DNA of 64,000 bases from Lagierella massiliensis (GCA_030532135.1 JAUNLT010000007.1:1-64000), one strand, 5' to 3'. Numbered from the stretch's first letter, positions 36,542 through 45,878 are shown. The notes: a model not told the origin generated them from the letters alone. Numbers and translations: made by a program.

Positions 36542-36965
36542 AATCTTCTACGGTGATACCCATACTTCTTGCTGTACCTGCAACCATGCTCATTGCAGAT
36601 TCTATAGATGCAGCATTTAAGTCAGGCATTTTTATCTCAGCTATTTTTGAAACTTGTTCTTTAGTTAAAGTTCCTACTTTATTTTTATTTGGTACTCCTG
36701 ATGCTTTGTCCAATCCTAATTCTTTCTTAATTAGAACAGGAACAGGTGGAGTCTTTGTAATAAAAGTAAATGATCTGTCTTGGTATACAGTTAAAACAAC
36801 CGGGATGATCATTCCCATTTGATCTTGAGTCTTTGCATTAAACTCTTTTGTAAACTGCATAATGTTTACACCGTGAGGTCCTAGTGCAGTACCTACTGGT
36901 GGTGCCGGTGTTGCCTTTCCGGCTGGAATTTGTAATTTAACAATTGCTTGAACTTTTTTTGCCAT
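36540..36965 (-). CDS. rplK: 50S ribosomal protein L11
   Basis: 141 residues. [20 protein letters not shown] and [10 protein letters not shown] at the N-terminus, rRNA-binding C-terminal domain ending [11 protein letters not shown]. Part of the GTPase-associated centre. Confidence 0.97.
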   Translation of the reverse strand: MAKKVQAIVKLQIPAGKATPAPPVGTALGPHGVNIMQFTKEFNAKTQDQMGMIIPVVLTVYQDRSFTFITKTPPVPVLIKKELGLDKASGVPNKNKVGTLTKEQVSKIAEIKMPDLNAASIESAMSMVAGTARSMGITVED

Positions 36966-36987
36966 TTTAGTCCTCCTAATTAACTAA

Positions 36988-37017
36988 TGTGGTTTTGGCG
37001 GGGTATTCCCTCCCACT
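36988..37017 (-). promoter_or_regulatory. Candidate L1-binding operator upstream of rplK
   Basis: mRNA AGTGGGAGGG and CCCCGCC..ACCACA form a stem-loop (GTGG/CCAC plus GGG/CCC) 17 bases before the rplK ribosome binding site. It shares AGTGGGAG and ACCACA with the element before rplA, so both are probably L1 sites. Confidence 0.6.
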
Positions 37018-37053
37018 GGAATATATCTAAATGATTAAATCATAATATTCAAA

Positions 37054-37605
37054 TTATATCTTTTCAATATCGGAAAAATCAACTTCTACTGAAGTGTCTC
37101 TACCAAAAATAGAAACTAAGGCTTTTACCTTTTTCTTTTCCATATTTACTTCTTCTACAGTACCTATAACATCCTTGAAAGCATCTGAAATAATTCTGAT
37201 ACTATCTCCAACTTCCACGTCTATGTCCACTATTGGAACATATCCTACACCGAAAGCTCTCATCTCATTTTCAGTTAAAGGTACAGGTTTTGAACCTGGG
37301 CCTACAAATCCCGTAACACCTCTGGTATTTCTAACTAGATACCAAGAAACATCATTGATTATCATCTTTACGAAAACATATCCTGGGAAGAGTTTTCTCT
37401 CTTTTTTCTTTGAAACGCCGCCAACTGTGGACACATATTCTTCTGTGGGTACAACTACCTGGAAGATATCATCTACATGTCCTCTGTTTTCTACCATTTT
37501 TTCAATATTTACCTTTACCTTATTCTCATGTCCTGAATAAGTGTGTACAACATACCATTTAGCTTCTTTTTCACGTTCGCTAATAGTTTTGTTTTCTTCG
37601 GTCAT
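37054..37605 (-). CDS. nusG: Transcription termination/antitermination protein NusG
   Basis: 183 residues. NGN domain (KWYVVHTYSGHENKVKVNIE, LFPGYVFVKM) and C-terminal KOW domain (VGDSIRIISDAFKDVIGTVE). Binds RNA polymerase. Conserved secE-nusG-rplK-rplA order. Confidence 0.97.
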   Translation of the reverse strand: MTEENKTISEREKEAKWYVVHTYSGHENKVKVNIEKMVENRGHVDDIFQVVVPTEEYVSTVGGVSKKKERKLFPGYVFVKMIINDVSWYLVRNTRGVTGFVGPGSKPVPLTENEMRAFGVGYVPIVDIDVEVGDSIRIISDAFKDVIGTVEEVNMEKKKVKALVSIFGRDTSVEVDFSDIEKI

Positions 37606-37630
37606 TTCAGATTCCCCCTTTAAAGTCTAA

Positions 37631-37825
37631 CTACTTAATAAATAAACTAAAAAGAAAATGGAAAAGTGAATCTAAACCAAATACAATTAATGCAACTGCC
37701 AAAGATATTAAAATCACGACAATAGCATAATTAAATACTTCCTTTGGTGTAGGCCATATAATCTTCTTCCATTCAGCCAACACACCTTTGGTAAAAGACT
37801 TTTTACCAGTATTTTTTTGAGCCAT
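37631..37825 (-). CDS. secE: Preprotein translocase subunit SecE
   Basis: 64 residues. Cytosolic amphipathic stretch EWKKIIWPTPKEVFNYAIVV followed by a single membrane helix, the minimal Gram-positive SecE. Part of the SecYEG channel. Confidence 0.94.
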   Translation of the reverse strand: MAQKNTGKKSFTKGVLAEWKKIIWPTPKEVFNYAIVVILISLAVALIVFGLDSLFHFLFSLFIK

Positions 37826-37845
37826 TTAAACCCTCCAATACTATC

Positions 37846-37995
37846 CTATCTTGTTTCCTTATGCGGAGTATGTTTCTTACAGAATTTACAATACTTATTG
37901 ATCTCAATTCTTTCAGTAGTGTTCTTCTTGTTCTTTGAAGTAGTATAGTTTCTGTTTTTACACTCAGTACATTCTAAAATAACAGAATCTCTCAT
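37846..37995 (-). CDS. rpmG: 50S ribosomal protein L33
   Basis: 49 residues, the standard length: [20 protein letters not shown], then [17 protein letters not shown]. The CxxC pairs (CTEC, CKFC) show the zinc-binding (C+) form. First gene of rpmG-secE-nusG-rplK-rplA, with its own strong promoter. Confidence 0.96.
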   Translation of the reverse strand: MRDSVILECTECKNRNYTTSKNKKNTTERIEINKYCKFCKKHTPHKETR

Positions 37996-38041
37996 TGCTA
38001 CACCTCCATAAATTAGTTATGGACAATATCCATACCCGAAT

Positions 38042-38070
38042 ACTTTACCATAAACGGGTGTTGTTGTCAA
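38042..38070 (-). promoter_or_regulatory. Promoter of rpmG-secE-nusG-rplKA
   Basis: Minus strand TTGACA (38065-38070), 17-base spacer, TAAAGT (38042-38047) preceded by TGG, i.e. an extended -10. Near-consensus. Confidence 0.8.
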
Positions 38071-38100
38071 TTACAAAGTGCTATTTCTAGCCTAAATATT

Positions 38101-38128
38101 AAAACCCCCTACTAGTGTAGGGGATTTT
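38101..38128. terminator. Terminator of the efp-CD1247 unit
   Basis: CCCCTAC / GTAGGGG stem flanked by A and T runs, 22 bases past the stop of the acidic-protein gene. Works in both directions by appearance. Confidence 0.75.
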
Positions 38129-38150
38129 AATTAACTAATAATTCTTCGTC

Positions 38151-38456
38151 TTATTCTTCGTCTTCAAAGTCTTCTTCATCTAAGAATTCTTCATAGTCGA
38201 AGTCCTCATCAAAGTCAAACTCATCATCATCAAAGTCAAAAAGTACATCTTCAACTTCTGACAAATCATCATCCAGGAAGGTTAAATACTCTTCCACATC
38301 CTCAAAGTCATAGCTTAGATCTTCAACTTCTGCAGTTAAATCCTCTAGGACATCGATAATTCCAACCAATAATTTGCCTTCTTTAGATTCTTCTTCTACT
38401 GAAATACCCTCAGCAAGTCCTCTTAAGTAAGCAATATTTTCATATAGATCTCTCAT
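38151..38456 (-). CDS. Small acidic protein with CD1247-type N-terminal domain
   Basis: 101 residues. MRDLYENIAYLRGLAEGIS and GKLLVGIIDVLEDLTAEVED form the conserved N-terminal helical domain seen in clostridial proteins next to efp. The C-terminal half is almost entirely Asp/Glu/Phe. Function unknown; in related clostridial proteins a zinc ribbon often follows, absent here. It follows efp by 21 bases and is probably cotranscribed. Confidence 0.75.
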   Translation of the reverse strand: MRDLYENIAYLRGLAEGISVEEESKEGKLLVGIIDVLEDLTAEVEDLSYDFEDVEEYLTFLDDDLSEVEDVLFDFDDDEFDFDEDFDYEEFLDEEDFEDEE

Positions 38457-38477
38457 ATTTTACCCTCCTATACTCTC

Positions 38478-39035
38478 CTATACTCTTGATAAGTACTCGT
38501 TGCTTCTTGTATCTATCTTTATAACATCACCTTCGTTGATGAATAAAGGCACTTGTACAGTCGCTCCCGTTTCAACAGTTGCAGGCTTATTTGCTCCTGT
38601 AGCTGTATCTCCCCTAACTCCAGGTTCAGTTTCTGTAACTACCAACTCTACGAAGTTAGGTGGTGCAACGTTAAACGGCTTCCCTTGATAAAATTTGATA
38701 GTTGCATTATCATTTTCTTTAATATACATGATAGCATCTTCAACAGCTTCTTTTTCAATAGGAATTTGTTCATATGTCTCTTGATCCATAAAGTAGTATA
38801 GGTTGCCATCATTGTAAAGGTATTGCATTTCCTTTGTTTCAATTCTAGCTTCCTGGAATTTTTCTGACGGGTTAAAAGTAGTGTCTTTATTAGCGCCGGT
38901 CATGACGGATCTTATTTTGGCTCTAACAAATGCTGCTCCTTTTCCAGGTTTTACATGTTGAAAGTCAACTATTTGCCAAACGTCACCGTCCATTTCAAAA
39001 GTTGTTCCTTTTCTAAAGTCTCCAGCTGAAATCAT
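38478..39035 (-). CDS. efp: Translation elongation factor P
   Basis: 185 residues, the standard length. [40 protein letters not shown] (the modified Lys loop) and [17 protein letters not shown]. It relieves ribosome stalling at polyprolines. Start set at 39035: GGAGG is seven bases ahead, while the ATG at 39041 is only one base from it. Confidence 0.97.
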   Translation of the reverse strand: MISAGDFRKGTTFEMDGDVWQIVDFQHVKPGKGAAFVRAKIRSVMTGANKDTTFNPSEKFQEARIETKEMQYLYNDGNLYYFMDQETYEQIPIEKEAVEDAIMYIKENDNATIKFYQGKPFNVAPPNFVELVVTETEPGVRGDTATGANKPATVETGATVQVPLFINEGDVIKIDTRSNEYLSRV

Positions 39036-39067
39036 AAACATTCCTCCCGTATTATAAATCTATTGTT

Positions 39068-39096
39068 ATTATAACATCTTAGTACATTACATACAA
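39068..39096 (-). promoter_or_regulatory. Promoter of efp
   Basis: Minus strand TTGTAT (39091-39096), 17-base spacer, TATAAT (39068-39073). Confidence 0.6.
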
Positions 39097-39108
39097 TTGA
39101 AAAGTAAT

Positions 39109-39600
39109 TTATTTTTCCCCACATTCGCCTTCCATAGAAAGGAGAATTTTTAATCCATGATCTAATTCATCAATTATATACTCTAAAGATTCTCTACAAG
39201 CCTTTGGACTTCCAGGTAGATTTACAATTAAAGTTTTATTTCTTATTACAGAAACAGCTCTAGAAAGCATCGCTCTTTTAGTAATGCTCAATGAGTACAT
39301 TCTAATTGCTTCAGCTATTCCAAAAGCAGGTTTAGTCATTATTTTAATTGTCGCTTCAGGGGTAACATCTCTAGGTGAAAATCCAGTTCCTCCTGTTGTC
39401 AAAAGTAAGTCCAGCCCAATTTCATCACAACAATTTATTAATTCATCTTCTATAGTACTTAAATCATCAGGAATGATGTTATAGTACTCCACTTTAAATC
39501 CATTTCTTTCGAGAATTTCTGAAATTACCTTTCCACTTTCATCTACCCTCTCACCTCTTGAGCCTTTATCTGAAACTGTAATTACACCAACCTTAAACAT
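39109..39600 (-). CDS. MogA/MoaB-family molybdopterin biosynthesis protein
   Basis: 163 residues. VGVITVSDKGSRGERVDESG start, LLLTTGGTGFSPRDVTPEAT (molybdopterin-binding TGGTG loop) and LIVNLPGSPKACRESL. Family members adenylylate molybdopterin. No other cofactor genes are in the window. It sits eight bases after yraN and may belong to the rbgA-rnhB-yraN unit. Confidence 0.88.
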   Translation of the reverse strand: MFKVGVITVSDKGSRGERVDESGKVISEILERNGFKVEYYNIIPDDLSTIEDELINCCDEIGLDLLLTTGGTGFSPRDVTPEATIKIMTKPAFGIAEAIRMYSLSITKRAMLSRAVSVIRNKTLIVNLPGSPKACRESLEYIIDELDHGLKILLSMEGECGEK

Positions 39601-39608
39601 ATTACCTC

Positions 39609-39968
39609 CTATGGAAATGCATTTTCAATATGTTCAATATAATTATTATCTGTTAAAATTTCTACTACGTCAAACCTAGGTTGAAGTTCTTGAAGTTGTT
39701 TTTTACTCATATAGGTTAAAGCTGTTTTCAAAATCTTTTTTTGTTTTGAAGAAGTTACAAAATCTCTAGGTCTACCAAAGTCTGAGTTTTTTCTAAGCTT
39801 TACCTCGATAAAAACTAAAACTTCTCCTTTATTCATAATTAAATCAATTTCTCCAAAACTAGATGAGTAATTTCTGTCAATTAAAGTATATCCTTTTTTC
39901 TCTAAATACGCCTTTGCAATATCTTCACCAAAATTTCCAATATCTCTAGTTTTCAACTTTCTCTCCAA
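39609..39968 (-). CDS. yraN: YraN/UPF0102-family protein
   Basis: 119 residues. GNFGEDIAKAYLEKKGYTLI, FGEIDLIMNKGEVLVFIEVK: an endonuclease-like PD-(D/E)xK core (E, D, ExK present). Enzymatic role unproven in the family. Usual neighbour of rnhB; overlaps it by 23 bases. Confidence 0.92.
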   Translation of the reverse strand: MERKLKTRDIGNFGEDIAKAYLEKKGYTLIDRNYSSSFGEIDLIMNKGEVLVFIEVKLRKNSDFGRPRDFVTSSKQKKILKTALTYMSKKQLQELQPRFDVVEILTDNNYIEHIENAFP

Positions 39969-40560
39969 GTATTTTCTTTAAAAAAGTTATTCTATGAATA
40001 GGTGTTGGACCTAGCTTTTTTAAAGCTTCTCTGTGTTTTTGAGTTCCATACCCTTTGTTGTTTATGAAATCATATCCAGGATATTTTTTATCAAGCTCGA
40101 TGAAATAAGAATCTCTAAGGACTTTTGCTACTATTGATGCACAGGATATTTCGTATATTAGGTCGTCACCTTTAATTAATGAAACTTGTTCAATTTGAGT
40201 GTCTATAGTCTCTGCATCTACCATTATTACATCAGGCTTAAAAGTATTTCCTTCTTTGTCTTTTAAATTTTCTACCGCTAATTTCATGGCAAGTCTTGTA
40301 GCTTGTTTTATATTAATCCTGTCTATAACTTTTTCATCTACAACCCCAATTCCAATTGCCTTTGCCTTTTTAACGATTTCCTTATTCAAGATATCTCTTT
40401 TTTTTGCAGAAAGCTTTTTAGAATCTTTAACCCCGTCTATTTTAACATCTCCCATAACCACCGCACAAGCTACAACAGGTCCTGCCAGAGGTCCTCTTCC
40501 AACCTCATCAACTCCACATATAAGTTTGCCAATATATTTTTTTAATATATTATCTTCCAT
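39946..40560 (-). CDS. rnhB: Ribonuclease HII
   Basis: 204 residues. Catalytic acids in [20 protein letters not shown] (DE), VDAE and the SIVAKVLRD segment. Removes ribonucleotides from DNA hybrids. Overlaps rbgA by 11 bases. Confidence 0.96.
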   Translation of the reverse strand: MEDNILKKYIGKLICGVDEVGRGPLAGPVVACAVVMGDVKIDGVKDSKKLSAKKRDILNKEIVKKAKAIGIGVVDEKVIDRINIKQATRLAMKLAVENLKDKEGNTFKPDVIMVDAETIDTQIEQVSLIKGDDLIYEISCASIVAKVLRDSYFIELDKKYPGYDFINNKGYGTQKHREALKKLGPTPIHRITFLKKILGEKVEN

Positions 40561-41419
40561 TATGATCGCTAGGCCTTTCTAGAGAAATCTTCCCTAATAC
40601 TCCTTTTCTAAATTCATCTAATACTATATTTGCAATTTTTTCATAGTCAAAGAGTCCACCTTTCATTAAGCATCCCCTCTTATGTCCAATGGATTCCATA
40701 ATTTCAATAGTGGATTTTCCACTTGTATCAATCGCATATCTGTTTTCTAAGATTGTTCTGTCCAATTCAACGAGTCTTTCAATTAATTTAAACGCTAGTG
40801 TTTCACTGTCCATAATCTCATCTTTTATAGCTCCTGTAAAAGCTAAATTTAAGCCTATCTTCTCGTTTTCAAACTTAGGCCATAGAACCCCAGGAGTGTC
40901 TAGAAGTTCAAAATCTCTCCCGGTTTTTATCCATTGATTTTGTCTTGTAACCCCAGGTTTATTACCAACTTTTGCAGATCTTCTACCAGCAATTCTGTTA
41001 ATTAAAGTAGATTTACCTACGTTTGGGATACCTACTATCATAGCTCTAACTCTTTTTGATTCAAGATTTTTTTCTTGTAGTCTTTTAAACTTATCCGTTA
41101 AAAGAGATCTTGAAATAGGTACGATTTTATTTAAGTTGGTTCCCTTGACAGAATCTATCAATATAGCTTCATATCCTTTACTCTTAAAGTGTTCAACCCA
41201 CTTGCTATTGATTTTATCATCTGCTAAATCCATCTTATTTAAAAGAATTACTCTTGGCTTATCCCCTAAGATTTCATCTAAAAGGGGATTTCTTGATGCA
41301 ATTGGAATTCTTGCATCTACCAATTCTAGTACAACGTCTATAAGTTTTAAAGACGATTTTATGGAGTCCATGGTCTTTTTCATATGACCTGGATACCAGT
41401 TTATATTTAAATTTGTCAT
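40550..41419 (-). CDS. rbgA: Ribosome biogenesis GTPase RbgA (YlqF)
   Basis: 289 residues. Circularly permuted GTPase: LLNKMDLAD (G4) precedes [13 protein letters not shown] (G1) and [10 protein letters not shown] (G3). N-terminal [18 protein letters not shown] is typical. Needed for late 50S assembly. Follows rplS, as in Bacillus. Confidence 0.96.
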   Translation of the reverse strand: MTNLNINWYPGHMKKTMDSIKSSLKLIDVVLELVDARIPIASRNPLLDEILGDKPRVILLNKMDLADDKINSKWVEHFKSKGYEAILIDSVKGTNLNKIVPISRSLLTDKFKRLQEKNLESKRVRAMIVGIPNVGKSTLINRIAGRRSAKVGNKPGVTRQNQWIKTGRDFELLDTPGVLWPKFENEKIGLNLAFTGAIKDEIMDSETLAFKLIERLVELDRTILENRYAIDTSGKSTIEIMESIGHKRGCLMKGGLFDYEKIANIVLDEFRKGVLGKISLERPSDHNGR

Positions 41420-41438
41420 GATTCCCCCTTAACTTAAT

Positions 41439-41462
41439 CAAGCACTCAAAAATGAGTGCTTG
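41439..41462. terminator. Hairpin between rplS and rbgA
   Basis: Perfect ten-base arms CAAGCACTCA and TGAGTGCTTG, loop AAAA. The minus strand continues ATTAAGTTAAG, so there is no real U tract. Probably a partial terminator or an mRNA processing/stability element. Confidence 0.5.
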
Positions 41463-41478
41463 TAATAGACCTAAGTCC

Positions 41479-41823
41479 TTAGTTTTTCTTTTCTTTTACC
41501 TTAGCTGCCTTACCTATTCTGTCTCTTAAGTAGAATAGTCTTGCTCTTCTAGATTTTCCTCTTCTAGTTACTTTTAATGATTCAATTCTTGGGGAATGAA
41601 CATAGAAAGTTCTTTCAATTCCTGTACCATAAGCAATTCTTCTAACAGTAAATGTCTTTCTTACTCCACTACCTTGAATCTTAATAACAGTTCCTTCAAA
41701 CTTTTGAAGTCTTTCTTTTCCACCTTCTCTGATTCTGTAATCAAGAACCACAGTATCTCCAACACGGAAATCAAATTCCTCTTTTCTTAGTTGCTCATCT
41801 TCTATTTGTTTTATTATATCCAT
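41479..41823 (-). CDS. rplS: 50S ribosomal protein L19
   Basis: 114 residues. [60 protein letters not shown]. At the interface of the two subunits. Confidence 0.97.
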   Translation of the reverse strand: MDIIKQIEDEQLRKEEFDFRVGDTVVLDYRIREGGKERLQKFEGTVIKIQGSGVRKTFTVRRIAYGTGIERTFYVHSPRIESLKVTRRGKSRRARLFYLRDRIGKAAKVKEKKN

Positions 41824-41832
41824 TCTATCCTC

Positions 41833-42537
41833 CTAAAATCCCTTATTAGGACCATGTTTTTCTAAATATTTTTTATATAAATCAGGTCTTTTATTTTTAG
41901 TGTTTTCTAACGCTGACTTTTCTTTCCACTCTTCAATAAGTTTGTGGTTTCCACTAAATAAAACTTCAGGAACCTTTAACCCCTTAAAATCTCTAGGTCT
42001 TGTATAAATATTATGCTGTAACAAGTTATTATAATGAGAATCTGTAATTGGACTCTCCTCGTTTCCTAGAACTCCCTTAATTAGCCTTGAAATAGCGTCT
42101 ATAAGTACCAACGCTCCTACTTCGCCACCTGAAAGACAGTAATCTCCTATAGAAACTTCCATATCGACATATTCATCGACAATCCTAGAGTCAATTCCTT
42201 CATAGTGACCACATATAAGAGTAATCTCCTCTAAATTAGACAACTCATTACAAAGCTTTTGATTTAAAACCCTACCTTGAGGCGATAAATAAATTACAGG
42301 AACTCCCGTTTTTCTAACAGATTTTATACTGTCATATAAAGGTTGAGGTGTCATGAGCATTCCAGCTCCACCACCAAAAAGTTCATCATCAACCCTTTTA
42401 TGTTTATCTATAGTAAAATCTCTAATATTTACTTTATTTATTTCTATGATTTTTTTATCTATTCCTTTTCCTATTACTCCATAATTATTTAAAACATCAA
42501 AGAAATCAGGAAAAAGCGTTAAAATGTTAAATTTCAT
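41833..42537 (-). CDS. trmD: tRNA (guanine37-N1)-methyltransferase
   Basis: 234 residues. SPOUT trefoil knot: LICGHYEGIDSRIVDEY and SIGDYCLSGGEVGALVLIDA. Methylates G37 to prevent frameshifting. Start overlaps the rimM stop by one base. Confidence 0.97.
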   Translation of the reverse strand: MKFNILTLFPDFFDVLNNYGVIGKGIDKKIIEINKVNIRDFTIDKHKRVDDELFGGGAGMLMTPQPLYDSIKSVRKTGVPVIYLSPQGRVLNQKLCNELSNLEEITLICGHYEGIDSRIVDEYVDMEVSIGDYCLSGGEVGALVLIDAISRLIKGVLGNEESPITDSHYNNLLQHNIYTRPRDFKGLKVPEVLFSGNHKLIEEWKEKSALENTKNKRPDLYKKYLEKHGPNKGF

Positions 42538-43028
42538 TATAATATTCCTTCAATCAGTTCTACATGTAGTTTCTTGTTTTCTACATCTATCTCTTTTATG
42601 AAGGCTTTTACAGCAGGAATTAAAAATTCTTTTCCATCATTAGAAGTACATCTGTAAATGTCATTAGTAGAATTGAATAACACTTCTACAACCTTCCCTA
42701 CGATCTTTCCCCTATCCACTACATCCATCCCTTCGAGATCCGAAATGAAATATGTGTCCGAAGGTAAAGATACTCTGTTTTCTTCACTTACATAAATATA
42801 CTTTGATTTAAATCTAAGAACCTTGTTAATATTGTCATATCCGTCAAGACTTGCATATATCAATCCTCTATAATATCTAGCTTTTGTAATTTTAACTTTA
42901 AATTTTTTATCTATAAAGAAATCAATATCTTCTAGAAATCTTTCTGGATAGTCTGTTAACGGGTAGATTTTTATATCCCCTTTGATACCATGGGTATTGG
43001 TTATATATCCTACTTTTATAAATTCCAT
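42537..43028 (-). CDS. rimM: 16S rRNA processing protein RimM
   Basis: 163 residues from Met at 43028 (MEFIKVGYITNTHGIKGDIK). PRC-barrel C-terminal half FISDLEGMDVVDRGKIVGKV. It assists 30S maturation. No ribosome binding site is visible. The khpA stop reads TAATATG, so the ATG at 43028 is best explained by translational reinitiation. An ATG at 43046 inside khpA is possible. Confidence 0.93.
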   Translation of the reverse strand: MEFIKVGYITNTHGIKGDIKIYPLTDYPERFLEDIDFFIDKKFKVKITKARYYRGLIYASLDGYDNINKVLRFKSKYIYVSEENRVSLPSDTYFISDLEGMDVVDRGKIVGKVVEVLFNSTNDIYRCTSNDGKEFLIPAVKAFIKEIDVENKKLHVELIEGIL

Positions 43029-43029
43029 A

Positions 43030-43260
43030 TTATTGAAGAATGTCAACTGCTACTTTAATTCCATCTTTAATAGCAGAAGCCTTTACTACTGTCCTTATAG
43101 CTTTTGCTATACGTCCTTCTTTTCCGATAATTCTTCCAAGATCATCCTTGTCTGCTCTGATCTCAATTATAAAGGTATTTCCTTCTTGCCTTCCTGAAAC
43201 CTTAACCTCTTCAGGTTTGGTAACCAGTTCTTTGGCAATTAGTTCAACTAATTCTAACAT
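43030..43260 (-). CDS. khpA: KH-domain RNA-binding protein KhpA (YlqC)
   Basis: 76 residues, single KH domain with IIGKEGRIAKAIRTVVKA (GxxG loop GKEG). Small RNA chaperone, partner of KhpB in other Firmicutes. Conserved place between rpsP and rimM. Confidence 0.94.
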   Translation of the reverse strand: MLELVELIAKELVTKPEEVKVSGRQEGNTFIIEIRADKDDLGRIIGKEGRIAKAIRTVVKASAIKDGIKVAVDILQ

Positions 43261-43276
43261 AATACCCCCTAAAGGA

Positions 43277-43576
43277 TTACTCAGTTACCTCTTTTGAAGA
43301 CTCTTCCTTAGCTTCGTTGTTTTCTTTATTTGATTCATACACTCCATGTGCTTTAAATAGTCTATTCACAGTATCAGTTGGTTTTGCACCATTTTTAATC
43401 CATTGATTTACTTTTGCAGGATCTACCTTAACAATTTTAGGCTCTGTAAGAGGGTTGTAAAAACCTATTTCCTCTATAAACTTACCATCTCTTGGTGATC
43501 TAATATCTGCTACTACAATTCTGTAAAAAGGATTCTTCTTTGATCCCATTCTCTTTAATCTTATTTTTACTGCCAT
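43277..43576 (-). CDS. rpsP: 30S ribosomal protein S16
   Basis: 99 residues. [20 protein letters not shown] and [20 protein letters not shown]. The C-terminus carries an extra Glu/Asn/Lys-rich tail of about 15 residues. Confidence 0.97.
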   Translation of the reverse strand: MAVKIRLKRMGSKKNPFYRIVVADIRSPRDGKFIEEIGFYNPLTEPKIVKVDPAKVNQWIKNGAKPTDTVNRLFKAHGVYESNKENNEAKEESSKEVTE

Positions 43577-43593
43577 TTAAATACCTCCAAATT

Positions 43594-44937
43594 TTATCTA
43601 AAGAAAGGCATTCTCATTTTACCTCTCTTTTTCATTCCTTTACTCATGTTGCCAAATTGTTTCATCATTTTTCTAGTTTCTTTAAACTGTTTTAAAAGTT
43701 TATTAAGTTCTGAAACTGTAACACCTGAACCTTTTGCAATTCTTTTTCTCCTAGAAGAATCTATAACTTCAGGATTTTCCCTTTCATACATGGTCATGGA
43801 TTTAATCATAGCTTCAACTTTTGCTATTTCCTTACCGTCAAATGAAAGCCCTTTTAAAGCTTTTGAATTAACTCCTGGAATCATACCTAAAAGTTCCTCT
43901 AAAGGTCCCATACTTCTGATCTGTTCAAGTTGCTCCAAAAAATCATTAAAAGAATATTTTGAAGAACGAATTTTTTCTTCAAGCTCTTTAGCCTTCTTCT
44001 GGTCAATCGCACTTTCTGCTCTCTCTATAAGAGATAGTACATCTCCCATACCAAGTATCCTAGAAGCCATTCTAGATGGATAAAAAGGTTCTAATTGATC
44101 CAGTTTTTCACCTACACCTATGAACTTTATAGGTTTTTTTGCTACTCTTCTTATAGATAAAGCAGCACCACCTCTAGCATCTCCATCAAGTTTTGTAAGG
44201 ATAGTACCTGTGATATCTAGCCTATCATTAAAAGTTTTTGCTACGTTTACAGCATCTTGCCCTGTCATAGAATCCACTACAAGAAGAATCTCATTAGGTA
44301 AAACTTCTTCTTTTATATCTTGTAATTCCTGCATAAGTTCATTATCAATGTGAAGTCGTCCCGCCGTATCTAAAATGACTATATCTAATCCATTAGATTC
44401 AGCGTGTTCAACCCCCTTTTTAGCAATTTCCACAGGACTTATTTGGTCTCCCATGGAAAACACAGGAACTTCTACAGAATTTCCTACAACCTGAAGCTGT
44501 TTAATTGCAGCAGGTCTATAAATATCACATGCCACAAGAAGAGGTTTTTTACCTTGTTTTTTTAAATGTAATGCAAGTTTACCTCCATGGGTTGTTTTAC
44601 CTGCTCCTTGAAGACCACACAACATTATAACTGTAGGTGGTTTAGAAGAAAAAGTAATCTTGGACTCTTCCTCACCCATTAAAGCTGTAAGCTCTTCGTT
44701 AACTATTTTTATAACTTGTTGTCCTGGAGTAAGAGATTCCATAACATCTGCTCCAAGGGCTCTCTCTTTTACACTTTTAGTAAAATCTTTAACAACTTTG
44801 TAGTTAACATCGGCTTCAAGAAGGGCAAGTCTGACTTCTCTTAAAGCTAAATCTAAGTCCTTTTCAGAAATCTTTCCCTTTCCCGTAAGTTTGGACAGGG
44901 CGCTTTGTAACTTATCAGATAAGTTTTCAAATATCAT
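43594..44937 (-). CDS. ffh: Signal recognition particle protein Ffh
   Basis: 447 residues. NG domain with P-loop CGLQGAGKTTHGGKLALH, DTAGRLH and TKLDGDARGGAALS; C-terminal M domain with Met-rich SMGPLEELLGMIPG and the RRKRIAKGSGVTVSEL helix that contacts SRP RNA. Targets nascent membrane proteins. Start overlaps ylxM by four bases. Confidence 0.97.
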   Translation of the reverse strand: MIFENLSDKLQSALSKLTGKGKISEKDLDLALREVRLALLEADVNYKVVKDFTKSVKERALGADVMESLTPGQQVIKIVNEELTALMGEEESKITFSSKPPTVIMLCGLQGAGKTTHGGKLALHLKKQGKKPLLVACDIYRPAAIKQLQVVGNSVEVPVFSMGDQISPVEIAKKGVEHAESNGLDIVILDTAGRLHIDNELMQELQDIKEEVLPNEILLVVDSMTGQDAVNVAKTFNDRLDITGTILTKLDGDARGGAALSIRRVAKKPIKFIGVGEKLDQLEPFYPSRMASRILGMGDVLSLIERAESAIDQKKAKELEEKIRSSKYSFNDFLEQLEQIRSMGPLEELLGMIPGVNSKALKGLSFDGKEIAKVEAMIKSMTMYERENPEVIDSSRRKRIAKGSGVTVSELNKLLKQFKETRKMMKQFGNMSKGMKKRGKMRMPFFR

Positions 44938-45287
44938 AACTCTCCCATATCCTCCTTTATAAATTCATCTATCTTCTTTTTTAACTCCATAATTACTGGC
45001 AAATCATTATTATCTAAGCTGTCAAAATCTTTTCTAATTTCTTCTAGTAAATCCAAAGTTCTTTCAGATCTTTTTTTTAGATTTAATTTCTGTTCAAAAT
45101 TGTAAAGTCTTTTCTCAGCTCTCTTAATATTTTCAGAAACTGCCTGTTTCGATATACCATATATATCTCCAATTTCATTTAAAGATAGATCTTCGTTATA
45201 GTATTTATCTACCATGGATCTTTGTCTTTCTGAAAGAAGAGAACCATAATAGTCAAATAGTATTCCTACTTCAACTAATTTTTCCAT
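44934..45287 (-). CDS. ylxM: YlxM-family helix-turn-helix protein (UPF0122)
   Basis: 117 residues from Met 45287 (MEKLVEVGILFDYYGSLLSE). Sigma-70 region-4-like HTH: LNEIGDIYGISKQAVSENIK. Universal partner gene upstream of ffh; in streptococci it binds SRP components. Start chosen because AGAGG lies six bases ahead. An ATG at 45311 lacks one. Confidence 0.92.
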   Translation of the reverse strand: MEKLVEVGILFDYYGSLLSERQRSMVDKYYNEDLSLNEIGDIYGISKQAVSENIKRAEKRLYNFEQKLNLKKRSERTLDLLEEIRKDFDSLDNNDLPVIMELKKKIDEFIKEDMGEL

Positions 45288-45328
45288 TATAACCTCTTGT
45301 CTGTCAAGCAATCTCCTTGACCTCTAAT

Positions 45329-45357
45329 ATTATAAGTGAGAGTTATAAAGAAGTCAA
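45329..45357 (-). promoter_or_regulatory. Promoter of the ylxM-ffh-rpsP operon
   Basis: Minus strand TTGACT (45352-45357), 17-base spacer, TATAAT (45329-45334), a near-consensus sigma-A promoter. It faces away from the plus-strand promoter at 45406-45436. Confidence 0.8.
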
Positions 45358-45405
45358 TACTTTTACTGAATATTATAAAAGATTATTATATGAATTTCTT
45401 ATAGG

Positions 45406-45436
45406 TTGATAAACAGTTAAATTTCAGTGATATAAT
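45406..45436 (+). promoter_or_regulatory. Promoter of the secreted-peptide/ABC island
   Basis: TATAAT (45431-45436) preceded by TGA, i.e. a TGnTATAAT extended -10. A weak TTGATA lies 19 bases upstream. Two ribosome-binding-like sites follow (AAGGGGGGGTGAT and AAGGAGG). Confidence 0.6.
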
Positions 45437-45493
45437 ATAGTTGATGAATTAAGGGGGGGTGATTTTAATTTGAATAATTTTCAAGGAGGAAAT

Positions 45494-45820
45494 GTGAAAA
45501 CTTTAATAAAGAAAACTATTGCAATATCAATGTCAATATTATTAATTGGTTCAGTACCTTTAACAACCATTTCTAATGGTTATGTAAAAGAAAATAAAGG
45601 AAGTGTTACTGCTGTTGAAACTAAATATGTAAGTATTACTAGAAAATATAAAAGAGGAACAAGAGTTCCTGCCTCTATCCCTTATCAACAAGATGGTTTT
45701 GGAGGATATCTGAAGAGAGCTTCTAGATATTCATATGTAGAAGGAGATTATATTTTCTGGAATTTTTCAGGAACAGTGGCAAGATCCTCCGGTGGTGGAA
45801 TAGGTATAGGAGGTATATAA
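45494..45820 (+). CDS. Small secreted peptide, bacteriocin-like by context
   Basis: 108 residues from a GTG at 45494, preceded by AAGGAGG. A TTG at 45470, behind its own G-rich site, would add eight residues. Signal peptide VKTLIKKTIAISMSILLIGS to about residue 30. The mature part of about 75 residues is basic and aromatic, with a SIPYQQDGFGGYLKR segment like the SIxYxxGxYxGxL motif of secreted Firmicute proteins. It ends in a glycine tail SSGGGIGIGGI and has no cysteines. It is followed at once by a large ABC permease and ATPase. A role as exported bacteriocin-like peptide or signal is inferred; no family match is certain. Confidence 0.6.
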   Translation: MKTLIKKTIAISMSILLIGSVPLTTISNGYVKENKGSVTAVETKYVSITRKYKRGTRVPASIPYQQDGFGGYLKRASRYSYVEGDYIFWNFSGTVARSSGGGIGIGGI

Positions 45821-45878
45821 AATCTTCCCCCTCTTATCATCTTTTAATCGATAAATACATATTCAGAAAGGAGTACCC

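Noticed and set aside
37996-38100. Possible tRNA-Trp beside secE/nusG as in some Firmicutes
   Set aside because: No cloverleaf or CCA-like end; the region is fully explained by the rpmG promoter and leader.
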